Assembly (NCBI RefSeq): GCF_050908995.1
Contig: NC_135126.1
Coordinates: 2,604,001-2,668,000, forward strand
Length of the DNA stretch: 64,000 bases
DNA from: Andrena cerasifolii
Taxonomy: Eukaryota > Arthropoda > Insecta > Hymenoptera > Andrenidae
Reading direction: 5' to 3'
Shown: piece by piece, positions 37,330-49,344 of the stretch
Position numbering within the stretch: position 1 is the first letter of the stretch
Layout: every line of letters starts with the position of its first letter
Notes under the pieces: generated by a model
Told to the model about the DNA's origin: nothing
What the model saw: the letters and a program-made list of their open reading frames with translations, nothing else
The model's database searches: none
Position numbers and translations under genes: made by a program

Positions 37330-38327
37330 TTTGAAAGTGTGAAAATCGGATTTTTTTGTATATATATATTTTCATAGATTGATGTTTTGGAAATATAATA
37401 AATCAAGCCGATGTAAAAATTCGGAAGATTGACGAAGTTATAGGCATTTGAGTGGGACAACCCAGGGCGCCGCGGCGCGTCGGCTCGACCGATCGCAGGG
37501 GAACTACATTTTTCATTACGGTGGCCCTAAAAATGGTGTTAATAAGATGACACATCGATATACGGCAGCTTTTTTATTCCGATAACCCGTTTATTATTTA
37601 TAAAGAAAAAACGTGGAGTTTCCTCCCAAATTAATCTAACTTTACCTTTGATCTCTCACCATTTCTTTATTTTTTAAATTTTTTCAAAATCGACCCCGTA
37701 GGTCGATAGCTATTAACACATTTTACAAAAAAAATTTACTGTTTTTGATTTCTGACACAACATACAGCTTTTTTCAGGGCCACCGTTTTGCCGTCTAAAA
37801 TCAAGAGAGTTTCGGATATGTATCCATAACTTCCGAAAGACAATAGTTTTTAAACTGAATCTTTCTTTTTAAGTAGTTCATAATACTATGTACACATAAT
37901 GCAAAATCGGAACATCTTCATCAAGTCGTTGAGTTGCAAAAAAATCCACAAAATGTACACATTTCCCGAGCGTTCAAATGGGTATTAGGGTGGAACGAAA
38001 TATAGGGGCAAAATATTTTTATGATTATTCGTGACTTCTAATAGAGGGCAAAAGTTGCCTTTTACAAAGTTATATAAACTGTGAAAGTTTGATCTTGATC
38101 AACAAATTTTTTGAGGTGCCACAAGCCATTCAAAAATTCATATTTACAGATTGTGTGACTTTTGACTGGCTTGCGGCACCTCGAAAAGTTTGTTCATCAA
38201 GATCCAACTTTCACAGTTTAAATAACATTATAAAAGGTAACTTTTGCCCACTATTAGAAGTCATGAATAATAATAAAAATATTTTGCCCCTATATTTCGT
38301 TCCACCCTAATGGGTATATCCCCTTAA
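37330..38327. mobile_element. partial TTAA element, interrupted by a hAT-like insertion
   Basis: Right end ATCCCC-TTAA at 38327 is intact; the left end is not recognisable and the start is approximate. AGTTATAGGCATTTGAGTG near 37438 is shared with the elements at 49345 and 50935. Confidence 0.45.
37986..38309. mobile_element. hAT-like hairpin element, 324 bp, nested
   Basis: TAGGGTGGAACGAAATATAG plus GGGCAAAATATTTTT is inverted almost perfectly at the right end, with most of the 324 bp forming a hairpin. ATGGGTAT flanks it at 37978-37985 and 38310-38317, a perfect 8-bp target duplication. It sits inside the TTAA element above. Confidence 0.9.
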
Positions 38328-38782
38328 AGGTACTTTGTTTTTATTATACCACTCGAAAGATCGCTGAAGCGACGTTATCGAGCCAACTTCGAGGACTAGA
38401 TATATTATATCAATGCAATTAAATGATTTTCCTATCAAACTTTCTCACTGAACTACCTATGAGAACTTCCATAAAAATTCTTATAAATTCATGATATGTA
38501 CTACTGGTAGCAATACTGCCTTGTCGTGGCAAGTAGAAGATGGCTGTCAAGTGCAGCCTACGAGCTTTTATACAGTCCGTGATGTATAGGTGCGAGAAAT
38601 GCATCGAAATTGAACAAATATACTTGGAATACGTTTTCCAGACATCAAAGTACGAATATTGTATGATATTCATTCCTACCTGCACCGAACGCAAAATAAA
38701 TCCTCCCATCGTCCTCTCTCCAGACGAAAATGTGTTTTATCTCTGCCAGAGTTAATTACTTGATCTATGTATGCTGACTAGA
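38328..38782. other. intronic, nothing recognised
   Basis: Unique-looking AT-rich DNA; opposite-strand frames at 38419-38755 are shadows of each other. Confidence 0.5.
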
Positions 38783-39570
38783 TAGAGGAAGCGCAGTATA
38801 TTTGGAATACCAGTTTGTTTAAGACGAATAAAAAAATACGGAAGCGGGTGGGAACAGGTAAAACTGCATAATATCATAGGGAAACTAATAAACTTTTATA
38901 TTTCAAACTCTCAGTAATAATAAAAAAGAAAAAGTAGCTGAAACTTTGGTCTAAATAAAAAATGACAGTAAGTATCGATTTCGTTAAGGTGCAGGTAATT
39001 TGGAATACCGGTACTACAATTTACCTTCACTTTATAAACTTAAAAAAAACATGTAGATAATAAAAATAATTTCTTTTATGATCTAATCAGGTTAAAAAAT
39101 CACAAGATAGGAACAATATTAAGTAAATATAAATGCAAAAAGCATCGCCAAGCTTTGGAATATTCCAAATTACCTTCACCTTCGGTATTCCGAATTAGCA
39201 ACATGGCATTGAAACCTAAAATTTCATGTCACACTTTGTGTTCTCGAAATTATCGCAAAACTGACACCGAACCATAGAAGGAACATGCAAATAAGTACAT
39301 TAAGTGTTTAACTCAAATGTTTTGATATATTTTAACCATGATTGGAACGATTGAATACTTGCTGAAAAAGTTTTGCAGATTGACCTTTTCTTATTCTGCA
39401 GATTAAGTCGAAAATGTGAAAATGGGGGTTTATCCACAAATGTCATTAGTTAGCAGGTCATTAGCCCCTATTATCTACGGTGTTACAAATTAAATAGCGT
39501 TAGTAGTTTAATAGAATACTTCGGTATTCCAAATTACCAACAGTATTCCAAATATGCTGCACTTCCTCTA
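38783..39570. mobile_element. TA-flanked element with TTTGGAATACC phrases
   Basis: TAGAGGAAGCGCAGTATATT and TTGGAATACC at the left are inverted at the right (GTATTCC, AAATATGCTGCACTTCCTCTA). AATTTGGAATACCGG recurs near 38998, and inverted forms lie near 39160, 39183 and 39523. No coding. Confidence 0.78.
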
Positions 39571-40179
39571 CTTTTTAATCAGGTTAGTGAGTGCTGTATA
39601 TGTATGTACTAAAACGTAGAATAGTTTTTGAAATACCCTATATAGGAAGTTTATACATGGAAGACTATAGCAATCGCACGAAGGAAGTGGTCCAAATAGG
39701 CAAATCAATCAAAGTGGAAGAACAGTGCGAGTTTTCAGCAAGGCTAAAGACACTAAACCACGATAGGATAATTAATCGTCACGAGATAAACTAACGAGGG
39801 ACAATCGATTCTGCAAAGCGCCAACGTCAAACTTTGCTAACGTTGTCCACATTATCCGTCTTGCAATCTCAGCACCCTTGACATTAACCGCCTGCTTGAA
39901 GAATTTCTATACAGCACGAGGAGCTTTACGCACGATAATAAATCTTCCGTGCACAGTAGGTACGCTATGACTCGAGGCGTCTGTATAATAAATAATTACC
40001 TTTAAAAGGGGAAAAGTCAGTATTAACGACTCTGCTGAACTTACTTAAACTTTTGCGAAATTTACAAAATTTTCTATCATAAATATAGAAAGCTGCGACT
40101 GTGCCACAGAAAATCCATTTCCCTCAATTTTTCACTGCTCTCGCGTGTTCAACTCCAAAACGAAAGTCACTTCAAAAAT
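39571..40179. other. intronic, nothing recognised
   Basis: Unique-looking DNA between two transposons. Confidence 0.5.
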
Positions 40180-40850
40180 AGGTCATTTTTACGATTTTAT
40201 TTAAAAAAAAAGTAAACGTCATGACGTTAAAAAAACTTTTTAACCTGTATTTGTACATCATTAAGGATAATAAAAAATTTCTTTTGCATGTTTTATCTAA
40301 TACTGCTGCCCATTGGTGATTGCAACTGACCTGGCGATGCCAAAACATCTGCGGAATTTGAAACGCCTTGTCGAATTGTTTGAAACCAACAAACCGAGAA
40401 AATTCTTAAGTGTATAAGATTTCCATGGAATCATCTACGATCAAAACTTTTCCACTAATCTTCTTTTTTTATAAACATTTTCATGCGTAAAATTCCCCCT
40501 TTTGTTAAGTTTATGGTTCAAACGTCAGCCAGAGCATGAAATTACAATATTTTGCTGACCATAGATGATTCCATGCACAATCTCACGAACTTTAAGAATT
40601 TTTTAATTTATTGATTTCAGATAATTCTACAAGGTGTTATAAATTCCGCAGATTTTTTGTATCGCCTAGACGGTCACAGCCACCAACAGACAGTAGTACT
40701 AGATAAAATATGCAAAGAAAATGTTATTATCTTCAATGATGTACAAAGACAGCTTAAAAAGTATTTTAACACTGTGACGTTTATTCTTTTTTAAATGAAA
40801 CTGTAAAAATGACCTGTTGTCGGAGCGACTTGACGGGAGGGCACCCTTAA
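40180..40850. mobile_element. imperfect foldback element, probable TTAA class
   Basis: Left AGGTCATTTTTACGATTTTA, GTACATCATTAAGGATAATA and ATCTGCGGAATTT return inverted between 40610 and 40815. The right side runs on to GGGCACCC-TTAA at 40850, consistent with the TTAA class; the left terminus has decayed. Confidence 0.65.
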
Positions 40851-43220
40851 ATAGAATTACCTTTTTCAAAATCAAAAGAGAACACAAAAATTCTTGCAAA
40901 TAGCCCAACCAATTCGCCCCACTGTATAATAAGGAACGAGTTCGCTGAACAAAACCCACGATCTTGTAAAAGCAACAGACGTTCCATGTTGCAACTCTTA
41001 TTCTATATCCATCCTAACGCTAATTCCATTGCCAATTACGTGCTCGACCAACTACCGCGATAGGGTTGGCTGGTGCATCTGTATCGCGCGGAGAGCCGTA
41101 TTCTGGGTCTCGCTTCCTGCCACGGAAGCGCACGGATCGGATGTCAAAACTGCTCGCGGAGCATCGGGAATGCGAGCCACGCCTTGAAATCCGGGTCACA
41201 GAGTCAGTCGGAATCGCCGAGGAAATCGTAAGCAATTTCCACGGAAATTCCGAGGCTTCGAGTCAAAATTCAGGGGAAGGTAACAATCCGCGGGGAAGAT
41301 TTTCATACCCCTCGGGGAGCCACTGGCGAGAAAACTGTTGGTATGAGACGGGGATACCAGGGAAGTTTATGATGCGCCTCGTTTGCGGGCCACGGTAGAA
41401 TGCCGTCTTTTCCATCCACTTCACGAACTATGGAATATGATACGTTCGTTCTACAAGCCGGATCCTATCCGTGGGCGAGTCGAGTGGAGGGAAAAACGTC
41501 CTAGCGCTTCCACGCGAATTTCGATGAAAACCCTCTGACCTATGGCAGGCGTACCGTAGGGATTCTTTTGACGTGGCTGATTGGAAATGGTAGCGATAAG
41601 CACGGTGATTAAGGGCGTTCATTGAACGTGCCTGAGTGATGTGGGAATATTTAATCGAAATGTACCGATGTACAAGAAACAGCTCATCCGTGACCATTAA
41701 TTTGCCAGGCATATGTGAATTTAATTTGTTTTCTTGCCTGCGTCGAGGGGATTAATTAGTTGATAGAGGTTTTACGGTTGAAATTGGCATTTACTTTTTG
41801 GAAATTCAATGTGACGTTTGTGGGTATGAATTAAATATGGCGAGAGATTTGTGCCAGTGGCGAGGGAGGTGTTTATCGGGGGGTTTTTGTTACGTTTGGA
41901 TGAAAGTGGGTGGAAAGATTATGCGAATAGAAAGGTGTATGGGAGTCTAACCCAGGTCGACTGCACTGGCGAAAATCAATGCAAGTGGTGCCATTCAGAA
42001 GGGAAGCATTCCTGGACCAGGGTTCTTATATTTTCCTGATGATGTGGCTAGCGAAATACGCTGACTACGCGTGGCAATAGATTTAGGAAGACAGGCACTT
42101 ATAGTGCAAGCAGGTCGCAACAAATTGTTCGGAACTGATATATTTGCCACCCCCTCGTGATTTTTGTGCACACATTTTTGCAAGTACGCGAGCTAAACTC
42201 GACCCTCTGTTCACGGACTTTCACCTTTGACCTCGCTACTCCATCCCCCTTCTGAGTTCGTGCACCTTCAACGCGTCAGACGATAGACAGGATAATATTA
42301 CACCATGTTCAAGTGAGATATTGCCAATTGTGTATGCGAAGAAGCAATCTCCAAATGAGATGCAACACCTCATGAATTTTTCATCGCAAAGAAAAAGGAA
42401 AGTTTAGAATAAAAAAGGGATGATCTGTTTTATGGTGGTACTGAATTTTAGGTATTTCAGAAATAGCCGTGATAAAATCTGGCTTCATAGAATCTTTTGC
42501 TTGTGTCGTATTTTACTGCAAGCAGCGAAGCTTGAAGAGTACAAATATTCTTGACTACCATGAGCGACGCATTAAGACAGGATTAATTAAAATTTTAGAT
42601 ATTATTTGGAGGAATCAATGTTTGAAATATTTATAATTATTTATGATGCGGTTTTATATTTATTGGGAGAAGAGTCTCAAGATGAATGACTCTATTCGGT
42701 GATAAATTTTAATGATGAATATAATAACGAGTGCACAAATAATAATGCTGGCGATTTTATTCCTCCGTGCAGAAGGCACGCGACAATTTATATTGGAATT
42801 CCGTCGCAACTGGCCTGATAAGGGGCACGTGGAATTGCGAAATCGTGGCTTGCATGGCTAATAAAAATGTCAGCTGACGAGCTGATTGCATGCGACGAGA
42901 AATACAACGTGTTTGCGTTAGAAACCACCTATGGTAACGAGCATTATTCGATGCGTACTCGATTGAAAGCCTAATTATATTACGAAGGCGAATTATTGGA
43001 TGATCGATTCGATGATACTTGGATTTCAACAGTTTCGAAAAATTTTCAGTATCAATATCATATTAAAAACCATGATCACCTTGACTTTTTCATGAGATTT
43101 ACAAGAATTTCAATATCATTAGTATTGGACACAGGCCTTCGACAGCCTACAAACTACTCTCAACCCTTTCTACTTTTGAACTTAACACAATTCATTTTAT
43201 GAAACACTCGAACGGTAATG
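40851..43220. other. intronic, GC-richer block at 41040-41600
   Basis: A 110-codon plus frame (41066-41398) has no domain and overlaps minus frames. Nothing else recognised. Confidence 0.45.
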
Positions 43221-44196
43221 TAGGGGAGACCGGGGCTAGTTGACTAATTTTAAACATTTCTAATTTTTATAAATAGACCATTGGTATTTTGTTGACTTGT
43301 TGTAAACTGTTGTTGACAACAAAAGTTTACAAATTTCATTAGGTATACAGGCTTAATTTTTAAAATTGTTTTAATTGAGTCTAGGTCGTAGTTTTTATTA
43401 TATTTAGAGTAGTGGGGCGAATAAGTCAACAAACCCCGACTGTGGGGTTAGTTGACAAATATGATGGGGTTACTTGACATTTACTTTTCAGTTCTAAACC
43501 TTTGCCTGCGAAAGGCGTATATATATACGCAGCCTAAATTATAGTCAATGTATCAGGTTTCCACAAAATATTCATGCAAAAAAACATCAAGCAATACTTA
43601 AGGCGAATGTCCCAATTTCTGCTCATTTAAGAGATTATTCGTCATAAAGAAGGTGTACAAAATTTGTTTGTGATCAAAATTTGCGGAGTAATTGATTAAT
43701 TCTTTAATAATAAATCAACCAATTGAAAGATATTTCAAGATGTTTAACTATTAGTAATTTGTAATTAAATATAATGCTGCAAATGTCCGTATTTCTGCTC
43801 ACGAAAAATAGCGATGTATGTATTGCCCCAAGCTCGTGCAACACTCGCGTAAATGTTCAAATAATTTAGAATTATTTTGTTGCAAACATAGTACAAACGT
43901 AACGTTTATAATAATAAGGAAAATACGAAAATGAGCAGAAATGGGGACATGAGCAGAAATTAGGACATTCAGCTTTGTGGACAAAAATTCATAAATAGTC
44001 GAAACAAAAATATTTACTTCCCGCCGACCTTTTAAGATTTTTCATTCTAACTGATAGAACACGCAAGGTTTTGTCACGGTGACACATTAAATGACAAGCT
44101 TCAATATTCATATGCTTCAATATCGCGAATCGCAGCATAATTTATAACATAATACAACAATTAAAGGGAATTAGTCAACTAACCTCGTCTCCCCTA
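43221..44196. mobile_element. TA-flanked element with AGTTGAC phrases
   Basis: TA-GGGGAGACCGGGGCTAGTTG and inverted CAACTAACCTCGTCTCCCC-TA. GGGGTTAGTTGACA and GGGGTTACTTGACAT lie near 43445 and 43468. The first 13 bases after TA equal those of the element at 2903, but the repeated phrase differs. A second element is nested inside. Confidence 0.78.
43601..43975. mobile_element. nested palindromic element with ATTTCTGCTCA phrases
   Basis: GAATGTCCCAATTTCTGCTC at 43608 is inverted as GAGCAGAAATTAGGACATTC at 43952. Further copies TCCGTATTTCTGCTCA (43786) and GAGCAGAAATGGGGACA (43933) lie inside. Lies wholly within the 43221 element. Confidence 0.65.
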
Positions 44197-44622
44197 CCTA
44201 TTCGAATAATGAAAGCTTGAATACTGAACTGTCTCATGATGTCTCAATAGCTTCCTCAAAAATAGACACCCACCTAACGCCTCCATTTATTTCTAATCAT
44301 TTCAACTCGTCGACGCTTTACATGCCAAAACCCTTTTCGCGGTACAAAAGTATTTCCCTCGAATCTGCTGGCATTCTACCGGTGGCAAATGAAGCAGAAA
44401 CGTTCCTCCGGAATGAAAAAATACCAGCAAGGAGGGTGATCAAAGGAAAGTGGAGCCACTTCTGGCATCTTTCGCTCGCGAGCCAGAACGACTTACCCTC
44501 TGTACATGAAACGAAGGCACTTTTCGGAATGGATTCGAGGCGATCGAAGGGAAAAAAAAGGGAATTCTAAAATTAGAGGCGTACCTCGGGGACGATTTCG
44601 AGGGTTCGTACGTGACACTCAC
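44197..44622. other. start of the intron after the IQ exon
   Basis: Plus-strand frame 44217-44570 has no domain. This is the 5' part of the 14-kb intron. Confidence 0.5.
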
Positions 44623-44943
44623 CCATGTCGTCGGCACTGAACTCCTGCTGAAGTTGTTCCTCGGTAGGCTCCGAATTTGATTTGGTCCCCGTCTGCTTTG
44701 TCGAGGGTTCAGTCTCTTTCATACACTTCCTGGCGTGATGGCCGCGGAACGCCGCTTGTATCCTCGTCGCGGCGTCGTCCCTCTCTTTACCACCGACCTT
44801 GTCTTCCTCCTCCTCCTCTACCTTCGAGTCGACTGATCCTATCGACCCTTTTGTCTCTGACTCCTTCACTCCCTCTGTCTTCTCCTGCGAAGATTCCTTC
44901 GACTCTGTCTTCGCTGAATTCGCTTCAGATGCTTTTCGAACGT
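44623..44943 (-). CDS. igl: internal exon with IQ motif, neuromodulin/igloo-like protein
   Basis: Minus-strand exon of 321 nt bounded by acceptor GTTGCAG (44944) and donor GTGAGTG (44622), phase 1 at both ends. It encodes about 107 residues: a Ser/Glu/Lys-rich hydrophilic stretch, an acidic run EEEEED, then DDAATRIQAAFRGHHARK, a textbook IQ calmodulin-binding motif, and a polar tail ending FSADDM. The same order (acidic low-complexity region, then IQ) is typical of neuromodulin/GAP-43, neurogranin and Drosophila igloo, neuronal proteins that bind calmodulin at low calcium at the plasma membrane. GAP-43 has a PKC-target Ser inside its IQ motif (IQASFRGH); here that position is Ala. The exon joins in frame to 30499-30635. 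A frame on the other strand is a shadow. The family call rests on motif and composition; other IQ proteins such as Sp17-like ones are possible. The symbol is tentative. Confidence 0.82.
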
Positions 44944-45158
44944 CTGCAACACGGAGGACGATCGCATTCATTAAACAGTGCCATTGATAATGAAATTATG
45001 GTTTCGTTATATTTATTTAACACTAGGCTTTAAGCATTGCGATGGTATTTATCAGTGACACAACCCCAATCTATGCGATATGAATTTTAAGGTAGATTTC
45101 TTTCTAATGGAACTTTCACAGTTTCAGCTGTCTTTTGAACGCTACTGTACTCTGGGCC

Positions 45159-45885
45159 TTAAGGGGTCATGCTCAGTTAGGAGGCCGAAAAAAGGGTGGT
45201 CTTTGGAAATTTTTTACTCAAAAGCTATAACACATTTCTGAAAAAATCTTTTTTCCTTTTAAGGATTGCATCTAGTACCGTGCATCGTATTTTCTTTATT
45301 TAAAAATATTTATTAATAACTAAGTTATTGTTCATCACTCGAAGGTTCTGTAAAAGAAAGGGCTTCTGCGGTGACCACTGCTGCTCGAAAGTCGATCGTC
45401 TAAAATAAATAATTTAAAAGAATTTACCTATTATATTATATTATCTAGTATTTGAACGAAGGATTTTTTTATCCGATGCTTAGTTTTCTTTTAATTGACG
45501 AAAATCAGGAATGATTTATGATCAAAATTGAAACTTTTACTTTAAACATCAGCCATTTTTTCCCAAATCAATATTTCGAAAAATCCTTCGTTCAAGTACT
45601 AGATAATATAATATAATAAGTAAATTCTTTTGAATTTTTTATTTTAGATGATCGACTTTCGAGCAGCAGTGGTCACCGCAGAAGCCTTTTTTTAGAGAAC
45701 CTTCGAGTGATGGACAATAACTTAGGTATTGCTAAATATTTTTAAATAAAAAAATTACGATGCACGGTGCTAGATGCAATCCTTAAAAGGAAAAAAGATT
45801 TTTTGAGAAATGTGTTATAGCTTTTGGGTAAAAAATTTCCAAAGACCACCCTTTTTCGGCCTCCTGACTGAGCATGACCCCTTAA
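45159..45885. mobile_element. TTAA-flanked full-length inverted-repeat element
   Basis: TTAA-GGGGTCATGCTCAGTTAG and GAGGCCGAAAAAAGGGTGG are inverted at the right, and pairing continues nearly to the centre. Each arm carries the core CGGTGACCACTG / CAGTGGTCACCG (45369, 45667). A fragment of the family lies at 11062. Shares its right TTAA with the next element. Confidence 0.88.
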
Positions 45886-46622
45886 GCGAGTATGCCTACC
45901 TGTAAGGTCTGAAAACACAAGTATTTTCGGAATTTTTTTTTTACAAACTTGAAAACTTATTTAAATAAACGGTTGTATACTCGAAAGTATATATTTTAAA
46001 GTTCTTGTAGCTTTTTTTTGCAATTTGTTATCTAAATAAATAATGAAATTATAGGCGATCTCCCGGCAGCGTTTTCTTATTTAAGCACTTTACGGTGACC
46101 ATTGTAGCTTTGACCTGGTTCATCAGAAATTAAAGATTCGACCTAATTTAGCTTGTATATTAGATTATATAGTCCTTAATAGTGGCCTTTTCATTTTCGC
46201 TGCGTACTTTTTATTTTAAAGATGACAAATGATGAAAAATGAGAGCGATTCTGTGGCGAAAATCGATATTTTTGCTATGAGAAGCCGTTATTTTGTAGCA
46301 AATTAATTTTTCGAGATAATGACCGATTAAGGACTAGATAATCTAATATACTAACTAAATTCCCGCGAATTTTTTATTTCGGATGAATCAGGTTCAAATT
46401 AGAGTGGTCACCGCAAACTACTGAAAAAAAATCGCTGCGGGGAGATCGCTGATATTTCTTTTATTTATTTAAACTTTCCATCGCAAAAATTACTACAAGT
46501 AGTTTAACATGTGCACTTTCGAATAGATAAAGGTTTGATTAAAAAATCCTTCAAGTTTTTCCCCCAAAAATTCCCGAACACTCATGTTTTTTCAGACCTC
46601 GCAGGTAGGCATAACCCCTTAA
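45882..46622. mobile_element. TTAA-flanked inverted-repeat element abutting the previous one
   Basis: The left end TTAAGCGAGTATGCCTACCT and GTAAGGTCTGAAAACA corresponds to inverted TCAGACCTCGCAGGTAGGCA and TAACCCC-TTAA. The left GGGG is changed to GCGA. It has the core ACGGTGACCATT (46092) and GAGTGGTCACCGC (46403) on its arms. Confidence 0.83.
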
Positions 46623-47612
46623 TCCTCTCAACTAATGTTGCCTTACAGAGTTTACTAGCGCGTTTGTGAAACCTGAACAAAGCATCCGCGTATAAAATAC
46701 TGGGCAACAACGAAACTGTACGACTGTCGTCCCCTAATATCTTATTATTAGCGAAACCATGAAAAGAACACTGGAATTTTAACGTCCACAGTCAGTACCG
46801 TAAAATAAGTCACGTTATAACGTTGCGTAACAGCGCGTGGATGAAGCGAAGTCACACTTTTGCCACCTTTCAAGGTAAAAAGCGAAACATTCTGCCTGGC
46901 GTTAACATTACTTATTACAGTCGTTTAGAGGCAGAACGAGAGTGCTTCTAACAGCAGTTACTTTGTAAATATTCCTTCAAATGACTCTGTCGGAACGAAT
47001 GCCGATGAGAGCCGCAATGGTAATCCGAGCAGCACCATAGCAAAACGCTATCCACATCAAAGAAAAACAAGGTACATACAATCCAGGTCATGTATTTGTG
47101 TTCTTTTAAATTAATTAGCAACGCGGAGGCTTAACGAACATCGAGGGTAGGTATACCGTGGCAAAGGGGGAGGGATTTCTGTATTAAACATGGCTTCCTT
47201 TCAAAGTTGCGAGAGAATCAGCTTCGAAATTCTCAGCTTAACGTGCCGCATGCATTTCAGTTCATTTCAAGCTTGCCACTTCACAAGAAATCCTCCTGAA
47301 AATAATATCGTGCGTGCCTCGTCTAATACAACCTCCACTCTCGCGTATGCACGGATCAACGTAAATGTATCGCTCACTGAGAGATTTAATCATAGACTTT
47401 GATTAAATCCACGCGCGTGTATCCCATTCTCTTTGAACCTCCTGTTTCGCGTGGTCCTCCTGATTAAGCCGCAGCTTCTCATCCTTCTGGAATTTGTGAA
47501 AAGTGGAGCTCTACGATGCTCCACTTTGGTCTCGTTTCATAGACTAGTCCGACAGAAGTGGCAGGCCTTCATCTTTACGCCGTTGTTATGGGGGAAACTG
47601 AATAGTGCCATC
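46623..47612. other. probable intron, nothing recognised
   Basis: Upstream of the IQ exon on the minus strand; short frames only. Confidence 0.45.
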
Positions 47613-48048
47613 TGACAAGGGAAGATCCCGAACCCGAAAATTCAAAAAATTATGAAACTTTATGAATATGTAGGGAATTTCCGACTGGTTGCAAGGCAGT
47701 TTTTGTTTGCTGCACAAATTCACTCGCGGGGGGTGAAATTAACCCTTGACAATTCGGCTATTTTCCGGTTTTGTGTTATAACTCGCAGACTGTAATAGTT
47801 AGGGAAAAAGTTTCAAGACAAAAGTTATTTCTTTTAACTAGATCTATCATTTGGTAAAAAAATATTTTACAGTTCACGAATTATAACAGAAAATTGGAAA
47901 ATAACCGGATTTTCAGGGGTTAATTTCACCCCCTGCGAGTGAATTTGGGCAGCAAACAAAAATTGCGTTATAATCAGGAGGAATTTCCCTCCATATTCAC
48001 AAAGTTTCAGAATTTTTTGAGTTTTCGTTTTCGGGATGTTCCCTTGTG
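47613..48048. mobile_element. foldback element with ACAAGGGAA ends
   Basis: ACAAGGGAAGATCCCGAAC (47615) is inverted as CGGGATGTTCCCTTGT, and both arms share TTTTTGTTTGCTGC, AAATTCACTCGC and GGGGTGAAATTAACCC. The centre is AT-rich. No target duplication was established. Confidence 0.75.
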
Positions 48049-49344
48049 AGTGAACTGAATTGAACGTCAAACTATATGAAAAACATAATCACACTGTGGG
48101 TAATTGTAAATGTTTTGAAAAGTACACTATGCAAGCACGGATGTTTAAAGCTTTCTTTTTATTTCAATCTAAAAATGTATAATTTTAAGCACGTCCTGTA
48201 TATTTTGACTACATGATATTTTACACAATCTATTTTCACAAAAAAACTGAAGTGAAACACTAGATTAATTTAATTTATCACTGCGAACAGAGATAGCCTA
48301 AAATTGTATTTAAATAAAATTTCGAATAACGAACAAAAGTTAAAAAAAATTATTCCTTACGTTAATTAAAAAAATTTCCTTAAAGTTAATGTTTTTATTC
48401 GTCAAATAATCTAAAGTTAAAGTAACTTTTATTTGATGCGTCATTTAAACAATTTTGTATTTAGTTAATGCCCAACTCTGACTACAAGACAGTGGATAGT
48501 AAAGTTTGCAATACCTAGACAACAACTTCTTATTAAGAATCAAGCTTTGACAGCGCATTCGATCAATTTAATCAACCTCTACTTATTTACCCCACCTAAT
48601 CACGAGGGAACCAAGTAAACCCCGCGTACATTTTCAAAAGACAATGAAAGAGGAAGGAAGCATCTATTTTTCGGGCAACGTGGCCAATTCTCCCTGCGTT
48701 ACAAAACGCGCAGGCCTGCTTCGCGAAAATAAAGAGCCTGCATCTTGCCGGATATCGCTGATTAAAACAAAAAAAAAAAGGCGGAAGACAAGGAAGGAAG
48801 AAGAATGAAGTCGCGTGGGAGGCGGCGATAACAAAGAAGACCGTGAATCATTGCTGCTGCACCACTAGTGACACGTGCACACATTGCACACACGTGCAGT
48901 CCTCCCGTTATGCGCGTCTAATTACTGCCTCCGTGTTTCGTGCGCCGACTATTTTCAGTCGCGAGACATCGGTTTCCGCCGTTCCCAGCGCGCCTCAAGG
49001 AATCTCCCTTTCAGTTCCAGGAGGGTGAGGAAGCGCGCTGCAAAGGCAAAGAAAAAGGGAAAAACGATAGCGGCGTTCGCAAATTAAAATGGGAAATTTA
49101 CAGATGTGAATTGGGGAACATCCAGGTCAATTTCAAGGGGATTTCTGACGCGAAAGGAAGGGCGGCTCCTGGTTTCCAAGCCGCCTTTTCAACGTTTTGC
49201 GATAATTATTTATTCCTCCACTTGGACGGTAGCCAGCACGCGACTGCGAAAATATTAAGAATATTCGAAAGAAGAAGCCGATGATGACGTGCTATGTACA
49301 CAGTGGGCCGAACCGACAGCGACGATTGTCACCAAAATGTCCGC
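48049..49344. other. probable intron; GC-richer block at 48650-49340
   Basis: Several overlapping plus frames (48843-49284) without domains. Confidence 0.45.

Noticed and set aside
44677..45033. Serine/proline-rich plus-strand frames
   Set aside because: Shadow of the acidic, Glu/Ser-coding minus-strand exon.
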